From the NCBI RefSeq assembly GCF_002896965.1, contig NZ_LYMM01000073.1, positions 170,917 through 234,916 of the forward strand: DNA of 64,000 bases, in the 5' to 3' direction. A program made the translations under genes and the position numbers. This stretch comes from Novosphingobium guangzhouense (GTDB lineage Bacteria; Pseudomonadota; Alphaproteobacteria; Sphingomonadales; Sphingomonadaceae). Positions 6,923-16,319 of the stretch are shown here, piece by piece. The notes below the pieces were generated by a model. It did no database searches. It saw nothing but the letters and a program-made list of their open reading frames with translations, and was not told the DNA's origin. How positions within the stretch are numbered: the stretch's first letter is position 1; each line of letters starts with the position of its first letter.

Positions 6923-7774
6923 CTACAGCTTGGCGAACAGCGCCACCATCGCCTTCCACGCGCGGTCTGCCTCACCCGGATCGTAGGCCGGGGAATCGGG
7001 CACGCACCAGCCGTGGTCGGCGGCGTATACCTCTACCTCGGCCGGGCGCTTCGCCGCATCGGCGGCCTTGCGCAGTTCGGTTTTGGCATCAGGCTGCTTG
7101 GCATCGTCATTACGGGCAATGGCGAAGATGTAGCCGGCCTTGGTCTTCGCCAGCAGACGGTGCGGACTGTCGGGCGCGTCGGTGACCATGCCCGCCCCGT
7201 GAAGCGAAACTGCCGCCTTCACGCGCCCCGGCACCGCCGCCGCCGCGCGCACGGTGGACGGGCCGCCCATGCAATAGCCGTTGCTGCCGACCCCGCGCCT
7301 GGTGTCCACCGCGCCCTGTCCGTCAAGAAACGCGACATAGGCGGTGGCATCGCGGGTGATCGCATCGGGAGTGAGCATCGCACGCATCGGACCGACCTTC
7401 GCCTGCCCTTCGGGCGTGCGATATTCGGCGAAGCTCTTCATCACCGGAGCCGGGCCAGAGCGGTAGTACGGATTCACCACCAGCACGGCAAAGCCCTGCG
7501 CGGCAAGGCCGCGGGCCATGATCTTCTTGGCATCGCGCAGACCTGCGATGTCGGGCCACATGATGATGGCCGGATACCTGCCCTTGCCCGGATGGACGAA
7601 GAAGGCATCGCACACCCCGTCCACCGTGGTGATGGAGACCATGCGCTCGGTCAGTTCGCCCCCGCTCTCGGCCGCAACTGCGCCGCAGCCGGCCAGCGCA
7701 AGACCCGCGCCCAGCACGGAGAACGCGCGCCGGTCCAGGCGGCTGAGATCGTCGGCGGTAAGATCGTCACACAT
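6923..7774 (-). CDS. Dienelactone hydrolase family protein, exported lipoprotein-like
   Basis: This 283-residue alpha/beta hydrolase of the dienelactone hydrolase family has its nucleophile Cys168 in GYCMGG, a candidate Asp near 223-224 and His254 (DHGWC), the usual Cys-Asp-His triad. The N-terminus has a Tat-like twin arginine (DRRAFSVLG, R15-R16), a hydrophobic segment and a lipobox-like ALAGC at residue 30. The enzyme is therefore probably translocated folded and may be lipidated. Its substrate is unknown; family members hydrolyse lactones and esters. It ends 13 bases from the convergent RHH gene. Confidence 0.88.
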   Translation of the reverse strand: MCDDLTADDLSRLDRRAFSVLGAGLALAGCGAVAAESGGELTERMVSITTVDGVCDAFFVHPGKGRYPAIIMWPDIAGLRDAKKIMARGLAAQGFAVLVVNPYYRSGPAPVMKSFAEYRTPEGQAKVGPMRAMLTPDAITRDATAYVAFLDGQGAVDTRRGVGSNGYCMGGPSTVRAAAAVPGRVKAAVSLHGAGMVTDAPDSPHRLLAKTKAGYIFAIARNDDAKQPDAKTELRKAADAAKRPAEVEVYAADHGWCVPDSPAYDPGEADRAWKAMVALFAKL

Positions 7775-7826
7775 GAACTGGCCTTTCGCTGCTTTCCCGC
7801 CAAGCCTAGCAGAGCTTCGCGCGACC

Positions 7827-8228
7827 TCAATCGCCGTTGAAGTTGAGTTCCAGGTTCACGGCATTGGGATCGGCCAGGAACAGCTGCCTGAGGCCGATGT
7901 GGGTCAGATCATTGAAGCGGTACTCAAGGCCCAGTTCGTCCAGCTTCGCGCGCGTCGCCGCAAAGCCGCTGCAGCGCAGGGCGACATGGTGAAAGCCGTT
8001 GGTCGAGCGGCCCGGCAGGTAATCGTCGTAGCGCCCCGGCGCAGTCGTGCGGTCGACCAGATGGATGATCGGCAACCCCGCCGCATCGCGCATCCAGTAG
8101 CCCGCGGTGCCCGCGCGGATAGACGGGTTTTCGCTGCGGATCAGGCCCAGCACGCGTTCGTAGAAGGTGGCGGTCCCTTCCAGATCGTCGGTCAGGATAT
8201 TGACGTGATCGATGCCGCTGACCTGCAT
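7827..8228 (-). CDS. VOC (glyoxalase/bleomycin resistance) superfamily protein
   Basis: This 133-residue single-module VOC protein starts with the typical DHVNILTDDLEGTATFYERVLGL. Candidate metal ligands are His8, a His in FHHVALRC and a Glu near the C-terminus (NAVNLELNF). The spacing of the beta-alpha-beta-beta-beta units is complete. The substrate cannot be told from sequence. A good GGGAGG element precedes the ATG at 8228. It lies between the dienelactone-hydrolase-like gene and purU, all on the minus strand. Confidence 0.85.
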   Translation of the reverse strand: MQVSGIDHVNILTDDLEGTATFYERVLGLIRSENPSIRAGTAGYWMRDAAGLPIIHLVDRTTAPGRYDDYLPGRSTNGFHHVALRCSGFAATRAKLDELGLEYRFNDLTHIGLRQLFLADPNAVNLELNFNGD

Positions 8229-8312
8229 GGTGCCCTCCCGTTGTGCAACAGGAAGTACCCGCTCAGCCCCTCTCCCGCAAGCGGCAGGAAGGCCGGGACC
8301 GTCACACCCGCC

Positions 8313-9179
8313 TCAGCCCCGGAACACCACCGTGCGCGCACCGTTCAGCAGCACCCGGTCCTCCAGATGCAGACGCACCGCCTCGGCCAGCACGCGGCGT
8401 TCGATGTCGCGGCCTTTGCGGACCATGTCCTCGGGCGTATCGGCATGGGTCACCGGCTCTACGTCCTGATGGATGATCGGCCCTTCGTCGAGGTCGGCCG
8501 TTACGTAGTGCGCCGTCGCGCCGATCATCTTCACCCCCCGCGCATGGGCCTGATGATAGGGCTTGGCGCCCTTGAAGCCGGGCAGGAACGAGTGGTGGAT
8601 ATTGATGCACCGCCCCGAAAGGAAGGCGGCCATTTCGTCCGAAAGGATCTGCATGTAGCGCGCCAGCACGACCAGTTCCGCCCGCGTTTCTTCCACGATG
8701 GCGCGGACCTGCGCTTCCTGCGCGGCCTTTTCGCCCTTGGCCATCGGCAGGTGATGGAACGGAATGTCGCCCAGCATCAGCGTGTTGATCGAATCGCGGG
8801 GGTGGTTGGAGACGACCCCGACGATATCCATCGCGATTTCGCCGATCCGGTGGCGATAGAGCAGATCGGCAAGGCAATGGTCGAACTTGCTGACCATCAG
8901 CAGCACCCGGCGCGGACGATCGCGGCGCTGCATGGACCAGGCCATGCCGTATTCGTGCGCGATCGGGCCAAAGCCTTCGCGGATATCCTCACGATCGGTC
9001 GCGCCCGGATCGAAGGCCACGCGCATGAAGAAGCGGCCCTGTTCGAGATCGTCGAACTGCTGCGCCTCGATGATGTTCGCGCCCATCTGTGCAAGGTAGC
9101 CCGTCACCCGCGCGACGATGCCGGGACGGTCGGCGCACGAAAGCGCCAGAATGAGCGGGCTGGTCAGCGGTTCGGCCAT
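8313..9179 (-). CDS. purU: Formyltetrahydrofolate deformylase PurU
   Basis: PurU hydrolyses 10-formyltetrahydrofolate to tetrahydrofolate and formate, balancing one-carbon units and supplying formate to PurT. The 288-residue protein has an N-terminal ACT domain (LILALSCADRPGIVARVTGYL) and a C-terminal formyl-transferase fold. The catalytic region INIHHSFLPGFKGAKPYHQA contains the Asn-His pair, and Asp lies in TADLDEGPIIHQD. Length and motif order match the family. It is followed on the same strand by the VOC gene and preceded closely by the nitronate monooxygenase. Confidence 0.95.
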   Translation of the reverse strand: MAEPLTSPLILALSCADRPGIVARVTGYLAQMGANIIEAQQFDDLEQGRFFMRVAFDPGATDREDIREGFGPIAHEYGMAWSMQRRDRPRRVLLMVSKFDHCLADLLYRHRIGEIAMDIVGVVSNHPRDSINTLMLGDIPFHHLPMAKGEKAAQEAQVRAIVEETRAELVVLARYMQILSDEMAAFLSGRCINIHHSFLPGFKGAKPYHQAHARGVKMIGATAHYVTADLDEGPIIHQDVEPVTHADTPEDMVRKGRDIERRVLAEAVRLHLEDRVLLNGARTVVFRG

Positions 9180-9190
9180 GTCCTGCGCCC

Positions 9191-10210
9191 TTACGCTGCG
9201 ACGCGGTTGGAAAGCGCGGATTCGCTTTCGGCCATGAGCGCGGCGATGATATCGGCTACCGGCTCTTCCTTGCCGACCATGCCGACCGACTGACCCGCCA
9301 TGATCGAACCATTCTCGACGTCGCCGTCGATCACCGCGCGGCGCAGCGCGCCCGCCCAGAAATGCTCGATCTTGAGCTGGGCCTCACCCATGTCGACCTC
9401 TCCGGCGTCCAGGAGACGTGCGACTTCGATCTGCTTGGCGGTGAATTCCTCAGTGCCCTTGTTCTTGAGCGCGCGCACCGGGATCACCGGCAGGCGCGGA
9501 TCGACTTGCACCGATGCCACGGCATCGCGCGCCGATGCGCGGAAGAACGCCTTCTTGAAGGCTTCGTGCGCGATCGATTCGCTGGCGCAGGCAAAACGGG
9601 TGCCCAGCTGTACGCCCGCCGCGCCCATTTCGAGATATCCGGCGATCGCCTCACCACGGCCGATGCCGCCTGCAACGAAGACAAGATTGTCCGCGGCAAG
9701 GCTCGGCAGGATTTCCTGCGCCAGCACAGACGTCGAGACGGGACCAATATGGCCGCCCGCTTCAGAGCCTTCGATCACCAGCGCGTCCGCGCCCGAACGC
9801 AGCAGCTTCTTGCCAAGTGCCAGCGTGGGAGCAAAGCAGATGACCTTGGCGCCGTTCTCCTTGATTGCCTCTACACTGCCCTTGGGCGGAATGCCGCCTG
9901 CCAGCACCACATGCGTGACGCCATGCTTCGCGCAGACGTCGATGAGATCGAAGAGCATCGGGTGCATGGTGATGAGGTTGACGCCAAAGGGCTTCGCCGT
10001 CAGCGCCTTGGTCGCGGCGATCTCGGCATCCAGCAGTTCGGGGGTCATCGCACCACAGGCGATCACGCCGAAACCGCCGGCATTGCTGATCGCGGAAACG
10101 AGATTGCGCTCGGACACCCACGACATCGCGCCGCACAGGATGGCAGTTTCGGTGCCGAGAAATTCGCAGCCGCGCGCCATCAGCGCGGAAGTCTTGGTAT
10201 TGGCGGTCAT
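9191..10210 (-). CDS. Nitronate monooxygenase / 2-nitropropane dioxygenase-like flavoprotein
   Basis: This 339-residue TIM-barrel FMN enzyme has LCGAMSWVSERNLVSAISNAGGFG at the N-terminus, SEAGGHIGP containing the usual catalytic His, and the phosphate-binding VFVAGGIGRGEAIAGYLEMGAAGVQLGTRF. Family members oxidise alkyl nitronates (propionate 3-nitronate) or, in some cases, reduce quinones or enoyl compounds, so the exact substrate is open. The ATG at 10210 is chosen because family homology begins there; longer upstream reading is unlike the family. Its stop lies 11 bases from the purU start, so the two are likely in one operon. Confidence 0.88.
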   Translation of the reverse strand: MTANTKTSALMARGCEFLGTETAILCGAMSWVSERNLVSAISNAGGFGVIACGAMTPELLDAEIAATKALTAKPFGVNLITMHPMLFDLIDVCAKHGVTHVVLAGGIPPKGSVEAIKENGAKVICFAPTLALGKKLLRSGADALVIEGSEAGGHIGPVSTSVLAQEILPSLAADNLVFVAGGIGRGEAIAGYLEMGAAGVQLGTRFACASESIAHEAFKKAFFRASARDAVASVQVDPRLPVIPVRALKNKGTEEFTAKQIEVARLLDAGEVDMGEAQLKIEHFWAGALRRAVIDGDVENGSIMAGQSVGMVGKEEPVADIIAALMAESESALSNRVAA

Positions 10211-10360
10211 GAAGGTTCCATAGCGCGGATTTTTGTACAGCCGTGCGCCATAGGGTGACGAGCCGCCCCAGACAAGCGGCGAGCGACGGAACCATGGCGG
10301 GACATGGGCGTTAGGGTGAGGCACAGTAGCAACGCGACTACACTTAGGGACTTTACCGAT

Positions 10361-10732
10361 ATGCATCAGAACGACGAACCGCTGGATGCTGCCGCGACAA
10401 CGCCTGGCCTCGAAGCGGTCGCCGCGCAAGTTGTGCCGGCTGGTACAGTCATCGACGAGCACCTCTTCGAAGACATTCTCGAACTCGAAGGTGCCCTTCG
10501 CCTGAGCACGACCGCGACCGCAGGGATCGGTGCGCCGCGCGCCACGGATATCGAAAAGCTTGCCGACGAACTGCCGCAAGCGATCACCGCGCGTCTGCAG
10601 GAATTGGCAGACGGAGTGCGCAGCGCTACCATCGCGGGCGACCTTACGAAGATTCGCGAATGTCATCTCGACGTGATCGATACGCTCGTCGCGTTGCGAG
10701 CGGCACTTTGGCCCTTGAAAACCGAAGAATAA
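10361..10732 (+). CDS. Hypothetical protein, 123 residues, acidic
   Basis: I do not recognise this protein. It begins MHQNDEPLDAAATTPGLEA, is acidic and largely helical in appearance (IEKLADELPQAITARLQELADGVRSA), and has no cysteine cluster, signal peptide or membrane segment. The ATG at 10361 has an AGGGA about 12 bases upstream, a long spacing. An in-frame ATG at 10304 exists but adds atypical sequence. It lies divergent from the nitronate monooxygenase and upstream of catalase. Confidence 0.55.
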   Translation: MHQNDEPLDAAATTPGLEAVAAQVVPAGTVIDEHLFEDILELEGALRLSTTATAGIGAPRATDIEKLADELPQAITARLQELADGVRSATIAGDLTKIRECHLDVIDTLVALRAALWPLKTEE

Positions 10733-10864
10733 GCCAGGTTTCATCGACTTTACCGATTACTCTTACGCGTTCGTATAGCTTCTCCGCCTTTGTGCGCTTC
10801 GTTAGGTCTAATGCAGAGCCGCACACGGCGGCCTAAGCCATCCATGACCCAAGGAGAGCCCGCA

Positions 10865-12385
10865 ATGCACGGATCGAACTCTGATGAGCGCAAGTGCCCC
10901 TACGGCCACGGCGCCACGCCGCTGACCACGCAGTTCGGCGCGCCGGTCGTCGACAATTCGAACTCCTACACTGCCGGTCCGCGCGGCCCGCTGCTGATGC
11001 AGGACGTCTGGCTGATCGAGAAGCTGGCTAACCTGAACCGCGAAGTGATCCCCGAACGGCGTATGCACGCCAAGGGCTCCGGCGCGTTCGGCACCTTCAC
11101 AGTGACCGGCGACGTGTCGAAGTACACCCGCGCCAAGTTCCTTTCCGAACCCGGCAAGCAGACCGAGATGTTCGCCCGCTTCACCACCGTTGCCGGTGAA
11201 CGCGGCGCCGCAGATGCAGAACGCGACATTCGCGGCTTCGCGCTGAAGTTCTACACCGAGGAAGGCAACTGGGACATGGTCGGCAATAACACGCCGGTCT
11301 TCTTCGTGCGCGACCCGCGCCACTTTGCCGATCTCAACAAGGCGGTGAAGCGCGATCCGCGCACCAACATGCGCAGCGCCACCAACAACTGGGATTTCTG
11401 GACCCTGCTGCCCGAAGCGTTCCACCAGGTCACCTACGTCATGGGCGATCGCGGCATCCCCAAGTCCTATCGCCACATGGACGGCTTCTCCAGCCACACC
11501 TACTCGTTCTACAACGAGGCGGGCGAGCGGTTCTGGGTTAAGTGGCACTTCAAGACCCAGCAGGGTCACGCGCACTTGACCGACGCTGAAGCCGCTCAGG
11601 TCGTGGCCGGCGACCGCGAAAGCCACCAGCGCGACCTCTACGACGCGATCGAACGCGGCGAATTCCCGAAGTGGAAGGTCATGGTCCAGATCATGCCCGA
11701 AGCCGAGGCGGAGACGTGCGGCTTCCACCCCTTCGATCTCACCAAGGTCCGGTCGCAGAAGACTTATCCGCTGATCGAAGTCGGCATGATGGAACTGAAC
11801 CGCAACCCGGAGAACTTCTTTGCGGACGTGGAGCAAAGCGCCTTCGCCCCGTCGAACCTGATCCCCGGCATCGGCGTTTCGCCTGACAAGATGCTGCAGG
11901 CGCGCCTGTTCGCCTATTCGGACGCGCAGCGCTATCGCCTTGGCGTCAACCACCACCAGATCCCGGTCAATGCGGCGCGCTGCCCCGTGTTCAACAACCA
12001 CCGCGACGGTCAGGGCCGGGTCGACGGCAACTATGGCTCGTTGCTGCACTACCACCCGAACTCGTTCGACCAGTGGCAGGGCCAGCCGGAATTCCGCGAA
12101 CCGCCGCTGCGCCTGTCGGGCGATGCGGATTTCTGGGATTTCCGCCAGGACGATGACGACTACTTCAGCCAGCCGCGCGCGCTGTTCCAGCTGATGGACG
12201 ATGCGCAGAAGGAGCGCCTGTTCGGCAACACCGCCCGCGCCATGGGCGATGCCCCGGACTTCATCAAGCAGCGCCACATCGACAACTGCACCCGCTGCGA
12301 TCCGGCCTACGGCGCAGGCGTGGCGGCAGCCCTGGGGATGAGCGTCAGCGCGGAACTGTCACCCCAGCCGGAACTGGCGGACTGA
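10865..12385 (+). CDS. katA: Monofunctional heme catalase
   Basis: This enzyme converts H2O2 to water and oxygen. The 506-residue protein is a small-subunit clade catalase. The distal His68 (ERRMHAKGSGAFG) and Asn141 (VGNNTPVFFVRDP) are present, and the proximal heme Tyr lies in ARLFAYSDAQRYRLG near residue 350. The C-terminus carries RHIDNCTRCDPAYG, seen in many proteobacterial catalases. The start at 10865 is chosen because AAGGAG sits seven bases before it. It has no signal peptide, so it is cytoplasmic. With ahpCF about 10 kb away it gives two peroxide defences. I saw no clear OxyR site upstream. Confidence 0.96.
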   Translation: MHGSNSDERKCPYGHGATPLTTQFGAPVVDNSNSYTAGPRGPLLMQDVWLIEKLANLNREVIPERRMHAKGSGAFGTFTVTGDVSKYTRAKFLSEPGKQTEMFARFTTVAGERGAADAERDIRGFALKFYTEEGNWDMVGNNTPVFFVRDPRHFADLNKAVKRDPRTNMRSATNNWDFWTLLPEAFHQVTYVMGDRGIPKSYRHMDGFSSHTYSFYNEAGERFWVKWHFKTQQGHAHLTDAEAAQVVAGDRESHQRDLYDAIERGEFPKWKVMVQIMPEAEAETCGFHPFDLTKVRSQKTYPLIEVGMMELNRNPENFFADVEQSAFAPSNLIPGIGVSPDKMLQARLFAYSDAQRYRLGVNHHQIPVNAARCPVFNNHRDGQGRVDGNYGSLLHYHPNSFDQWQGQPEFREPPLRLSGDADFWDFRQDDDDYFSQPRALFQLMDDAQKERLFGNTARAMGDAPDFIKQRHIDNCTRCDPAYGAGVAAALGMSVSAELSPQPELAD

Positions 12386-12416
12386 TCTGACGCCTGATTG
12401 GCCTGACGGCTGAATG

Positions 12417-12460
12417 AAAAAAGGCCCCGTGCGCGGTGATCCCGCTCACGGGGCCTTCTT
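12417..12460. terminator. Bidirectional terminator between katA and bglX
   Basis: AAGGCCCCGTG (12421-12431) pairs with CACGGGGCCTT (12447-12457). The minus-strand side is followed by six Ts (complement of 12417-12422), a good intrinsic terminator for bglX. The plus side has a weaker T-tract. Confidence 0.85.
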
Positions 12461-12472
12461 CGTGTCTGGCGC

Positions 12473-14779
12473 TTACTTCGCCACGGTGAAGGTGGCCGCC
12501 ATGCTGGCTTTCGAATCGCCGCCGACCCACACGTCGAACGCGCTCTCGTCCTGCACCCAGCCCCTGGTTACCGCGCTCCAGTAGCGCAGGTCATCGGCCG
12601 TCAGGGTGAACTGCATGTGCTTCGTCTCACCGGGCGCCAGCGCCACGCGGGCGAACTTCTTGAGCTGGCGCACCGGGCGCGATGACGTGCCGACGCGCTG
12701 GTGAATGTAAAGCTGCGCCACCTCGTCACCGGCACGCTGGCCGGTGTTGGTAAGGTCGAACGAAACGGTGACCGGCTCACCCGGCTTCACCGAAGCGCGA
12801 TCCACGGCCAGCTTGCCGTAGGAGAACGTAGTGTAGCTGAGGCCATGGCCGAAGGGCCACGTCGGCGAATTGTCCTCGTTCCAGTAACGCTTGTCGGCGC
12901 TGTCCGGCTGGTGAGACGGGAGGTAGGCGTAAGTATAAGGCGCCTGCCCGGCGCTGCGGATCCAACTGAAGGGCAGCTTGCCACCGGGGTTGGCATCGCC
13001 CAGCAACAGGTTGGCCACGGCATTGCCGCCTTCCGAACCCGGATACCAAGCTTCCAGCACCGCGCCGGGCCTTGCATCGCCAAGGCTGAGCGGGCGGCCG
13101 TTGACCAGCACCACGACCACGGGCTTACCCGTGGCGATCACTGCGTCAAGCAGCGTCTGCTGATGCCCCGGCAGCTTCAGGTCAGAGCGCGAGGCGAATT
13201 CGCCGGCCATGTTCTGCGCCTCGCCCAGCACCATCACCGCAACGTCGGACGCCTTCGCCAGATCGACCGCCTTCGCCAGTTCGGCTTTCTCGTCCACGGA
13301 CGGGTGTTCGCCGGGCTTGTTCATCGCATCGAAGAACGAGGGATTCTTGCGGGTTGGCCAGGCCGTTCCGGCCGCATATCCGACGTTCACGCCCGTCCCC
13401 AGCTTGGCCCGCAACCCTGCAAGCACGCTGACGCCGACCGGCTTATTGGACGAAAACACCCAGGGGCCGAGCATGTCGTGCCCTTCATCCGCCAGCGGGC
13501 CGATCACCGCTACCGACTTCAGCTTCGCACGGTCCAGCGGCAGCAGGCCGCCAGCATTGGCAAGCAGTACGGCCGAACGCTCCGCCGCAATGCGCGCGAC
13601 TTCGCGGTGGGCCGGATCGTCGAAGACCTGAGGCACGGCCTTGGCATCGACATAAGGCTTTTCGAAAAGCCCCAGCCGATACTTGGCTTCGAGGAGGCGC
13701 AGCACCGGGGTGTCGAGCGCGCTTTCGGGAACTTCGCCGGCCTTCACCGCATCGACAAGCGAGAGCATCGGCGACACCACGCTGGGCACCGACATGGCAA
13801 GGTCCATGCCCGCATCCAGCGCGCGCACGGCGGCATCCTTGGGGCTGCCCGCAGCGCCCTGCTTCTCCAGCGAGTTGACGCCGTTGGCATCACTGACGAC
13901 GAAGCCCTTGAAGCCCCACTCCTTGCGCAGAACGTCGGTAAGCAGCCACTTGTTGGCCGCCGCCGGAACGCCGTTGAGGCCCATGTAGGCACTCATGATG
14001 TTCCCCGCGCCCGCATCCAGAGCGGCCTTGAACGGCGGCAGATAGATGTTGCGCAGCTGGTTTTCCGACAGGTCCACTTCGTCATAGTCGCGCCCGCCGA
14101 AGGACGCGCCGTAACCGACGAAGTGCTTCGGGCCGGACAGCACGTGGCCCGGCGTGCCGATCGCGCCGCCCTGGAAACCCCGCACTTGCGCCGCGGCCAT
14201 TGCCGCACCCAGCACCGGATCCTCGCCCGCACCTTCGACCATACGGCCCCAGCGCGGGTCCATGGTGATGTCCACCATCGGCGCGAAAGTCCAGTTGATG
14301 CCCACTGCGCGGGCTTCCGATGCCGCAACCGCCTGTCCGCGCTCCGCCGTCGCCGGATCCCACGATGCCGCCATGGCAATCGGCACAGGCATGATCGTGT
14401 GCAGCCCGTGGATCACGTCATACCCGATCAGCAGCGGGATGCCGAGGCGGGTCTTTTTCACTGCCAGTTCCTGCAGCTTGTTGATGCGCACCGGATCGGT
14501 GACGAACAGCATCGAGCCGACTTCTCCCTTGGCGATTGAGGCGTCGATATCGACCGCCGCCGCCTTGGGGTTTGCAACCGTGGCGCCGCCGAAGTCGAAA
14601 TACTGGACCAGCTGGCCCGCTTTCTCTTCCAGCGTCATGCGCTTGAGCATCGCTTCGGCCTGCGTGCGCGCTTCGGCCTCGGTCATGACTTTCGTCTCCT
14701 TTGCGGCCAGCGGGCCAGCCCCCAACGGAGCCAGCGACGACGTCAGTGCCAAGGCAAGTACCAGTGGGGATAGGCGCAA
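12473..14779 (-). CDS. bglX: Periplasmic beta-glucosidase BglX (GH3)
   Basis: This 768-residue GH3 enzyme begins with a signal peptide (MRLSPLVLALALTSSLAPLG, cleavage near LAAKE). It then has the GH3 N-terminal barrel with KHFVGYG and the nucleophile Asp297 in FVVSDANGV, the alpha/beta sandwich domain, and a C-terminal fibronectin III-like domain. BglX removes terminal beta-glucose from oligosaccharides in the periplasm. A LacI-like operator candidate lies about 70 bases upstream (14847-14860), suggesting that it shares control with the glucan locus at 47-54.6 kb. Confidence 0.94.
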   Translation of the reverse strand: MRLSPLVLALALTSSLAPLGAGPLAAKETKVMTEAEARTQAEAMLKRMTLEEKAGQLVQYFDFGGATVANPKAAAVDIDASIAKGEVGSMLFVTDPVRINKLQELAVKKTRLGIPLLIGYDVIHGLHTIMPVPIAMAASWDPATAERGQAVAASEARAVGINWTFAPMVDITMDPRWGRMVEGAGEDPVLGAAMAAAQVRGFQGGAIGTPGHVLSGPKHFVGYGASFGGRDYDEVDLSENQLRNIYLPPFKAALDAGAGNIMSAYMGLNGVPAAANKWLLTDVLRKEWGFKGFVVSDANGVNSLEKQGAAGSPKDAAVRALDAGMDLAMSVPSVVSPMLSLVDAVKAGEVPESALDTPVLRLLEAKYRLGLFEKPYVDAKAVPQVFDDPAHREVARIAAERSAVLLANAGGLLPLDRAKLKSVAVIGPLADEGHDMLGPWVFSSNKPVGVSVLAGLRAKLGTGVNVGYAAGTAWPTRKNPSFFDAMNKPGEHPSVDEKAELAKAVDLAKASDVAVMVLGEAQNMAGEFASRSDLKLPGHQQTLLDAVIATGKPVVVVLVNGRPLSLGDARPGAVLEAWYPGSEGGNAVANLLLGDANPGGKLPFSWIRSAGQAPYTYAYLPSHQPDSADKRYWNEDNSPTWPFGHGLSYTTFSYGKLAVDRASVKPGEPVTVSFDLTNTGQRAGDEVAQLYIHQRVGTSSRPVRQLKKFARVALAPGETKHMQFTLTADDLRYWSAVTRGWVQDESAFDVWVGGDSKASMAATFTVAK

Positions 14780-14846
14780 GGTCGATTACTCCATCGGAAT
14801 GCTGATCAGGATACTTGTGCACATGCATACCGCTGTTGCGCCGCTT

Positions 14847-14860
14847 TGACAGCGCTGTAT
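14847..14860. promoter_or_regulatory. Candidate LacI-family operator upstream of bglX
   Basis: TGACAGCGCTGTAT has a perfect ten-base palindromic core (ACAGCGCTGT) and fits the LacI-family pattern TGNNANCGNTNNCA except for the last two bases. It lies about 70 bases upstream of the bglX start on the minus strand. Compare the two perfect matches at 49339-49352 and 49361-49374. Confidence 0.4.
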
Positions 14861-14883
14861 CCGATGCACGGATAGCCGAAACG

Positions 14884-14915
14884 AAAAAAGGCGACGCTTG
14901 CCGCGCCGCCTTTTT
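14884..14915 (-). terminator. Terminator of lysC
   Basis: The stem of 14885-14897 with 14903-14915 has one mismatch and a five-base loop. Read on the minus strand it ends in a run of six Ts. It lies 47 bases past the lysC stop. Confidence 0.8.
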
Positions 14916-14961
14916 CGAATTCTTCGATGCCCCCGATCAGAGGCCGCTGGAAAGCGCCGGA

Positions 14962-16236
14962 TCAGGCCGCCGCGTCAAGCCCGTAGGCGGTGTGCAGCAC
15001 GCGCACTGCCAGTTCGGTTTCGTCAGTATCGATCAGGACCGAAACCTTGATCTCGCTGGTCGAGATGGCGATGATGTTGATCCCGCGATCGGCCAGGGTC
15101 TTGAACATGGTCGCCGCGACGCCCGCGTGGCTGCGCATGCCGACGCCGACGACGCTGATCTTCGCGACGTTGCCTTCCGCGATCATGCGATAGTAGCCGA
15201 TGGCGTCCTTGCGCTCTTCCAGCAGGGCCTGTGCACGGGCAAGATCGGCCTGCGGAACCGTGAAGGTCACGTCCGTCTCGCCTTTGTCCTTGGCGACATT
15301 CTGGATGATCATGTCGACGTTGATGTTCGCCTCGGCCAGCGGGGCGAAGATCGAGGCGACTGCGCCCGGACGATCGGCGATGCGGGTCAGCGTGACCTTG
15401 GCTTCATTCTTGTCGGCGGCGATGCCGGTGATGAGCTGGCGTTCCATATCGCTTCCTTCAAGATTAGAGTTGGCAAGTTCTTCGTCGCTGACGATCAGGG
15501 TTCCGGGGATGGTATCGGCCGCTGGCGCGTTCTCGTCGATGAACGAGGAGAGCACCTGAACACGTACGTTCTCCTTCATGGCGAGGGAGACGGAACGGGT
15601 CTGCAGCACCTTCGAACCAACCGATGCCAGTTCCAGCATTTCCTCATACGTCACCAGCGGCAGCTTGCGCGCTTTGGCAACGATACGGGGATCGGTGGTG
15701 TAGACGCCGTCAACGTCGGTGTAGATGTCGCAGCGGTCAGCCTTGACCGCAGCTGCTACCGCCACTGCCGAAGTGTCCGAGCCGCCGCGGCCCAGCGTGG
15801 TCACGCGGTTGTCCGGCGAAACGCCCTGGAAACCGGGGATCACGGCGATCTCGCCCGCAGCCATTGATGCGATCACGGCGTCCGAATCGATATCCTCGAT
15901 ACGGGCCTTGGCGTGGGCATCGTCGGTCTTGATCGGCACCTGCCAGCCAAGCCACGACCGCGCCTTGCAGCCCATCGACTGCAGCGTCAGCGCCAGCAGG
16001 CCAGACGTGACCTGTTCGCCCGAAGCGACGACCACGTCATATTCGGCCGGATCGTAAAGCGCGTTGGCTTCACGGCAGAAGTTGACGAGCCGATCCGTCT
16101 CGCCCGCCATCGCGGAAACCACCACGGCCACTTCGTGCCCGGCTTCCTGCTGGCGTTTGACGATACCCGCCACGCGCCGGATTCGCTCGGACCCGGCCAT
16201 TGAGGTGCCGCCGAATTTCATCACGATACGTGCCAA
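14962..16236 (-). CDS. lysC: Aspartate kinase LysC
   Basis: This enzyme phosphorylates aspartate, the first step toward lysine, threonine, methionine and diaminopimelate. The 424-residue product has the kinase signature IVMKFGGTSMAG at the start, TTLGRGGSDTSAVAVA, and two C-terminal ACT domains for feedback inhibition. I place the start at TTG 16236 (ARIVMKFGG follows directly), which has GGGGAG about ten bases upstream and matches the family N-terminus. A GTG or ATG further upstream would add a tail unlike the family. It is divergent from ubiG. Confidence 0.95.
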   Translation of the reverse strand: MARIVMKFGGTSMAGSERIRRVAGIVKRQQEAGHEVAVVVSAMAGETDRLVNFCREANALYDPAEYDVVVASGEQVTSGLLALTLQSMGCKARSWLGWQVPIKTDDAHAKARIEDIDSDAVIASMAAGEIAVIPGFQGVSPDNRVTTLGRGGSDTSAVAVAAAVKADRCDIYTDVDGVYTTDPRIVAKARKLPLVTYEEMLELASVGSKVLQTRSVSLAMKENVRVQVLSSFIDENAPAADTIPGTLIVSDEELANSNLEGSDMERQLITGIAADKNEAKVTLTRIADRPGAVASIFAPLAEANINVDMIIQNVAKDKGETDVTFTVPQADLARAQALLEERKDAIGYYRMIAEGNVAKISVVGVGMRSHAGVAATMFKTLADRGINIIAISTSEIKVSVLIDTDETELAVRVLHTAYGLDAAA

Positions 16237-16319
16237 GGCGCCGTTGCTCCCCTGCGTAAAAGACCGGCGCGACATGCACCGGTGTGGATAAGAGTCGGCG
16301 GCGCTGTTAGGGGGGGATC

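Noticed and set aside
10349..10757. Twelve-base repeat GACTTTACCGAT at 10349-10360 and 10746-10757, around the hypothetical gene before katA
   Set aside because: It is exact but not symmetric, and neither copy sits at a consistent distance from a start, so chance is a fair explanation.
12701..14539. 612-codon plus-strand frame opposite bglX
   Set aside because: Antisense shadow of a well-supported GH3 gene; Arg/His/Gln-rich with no motif.
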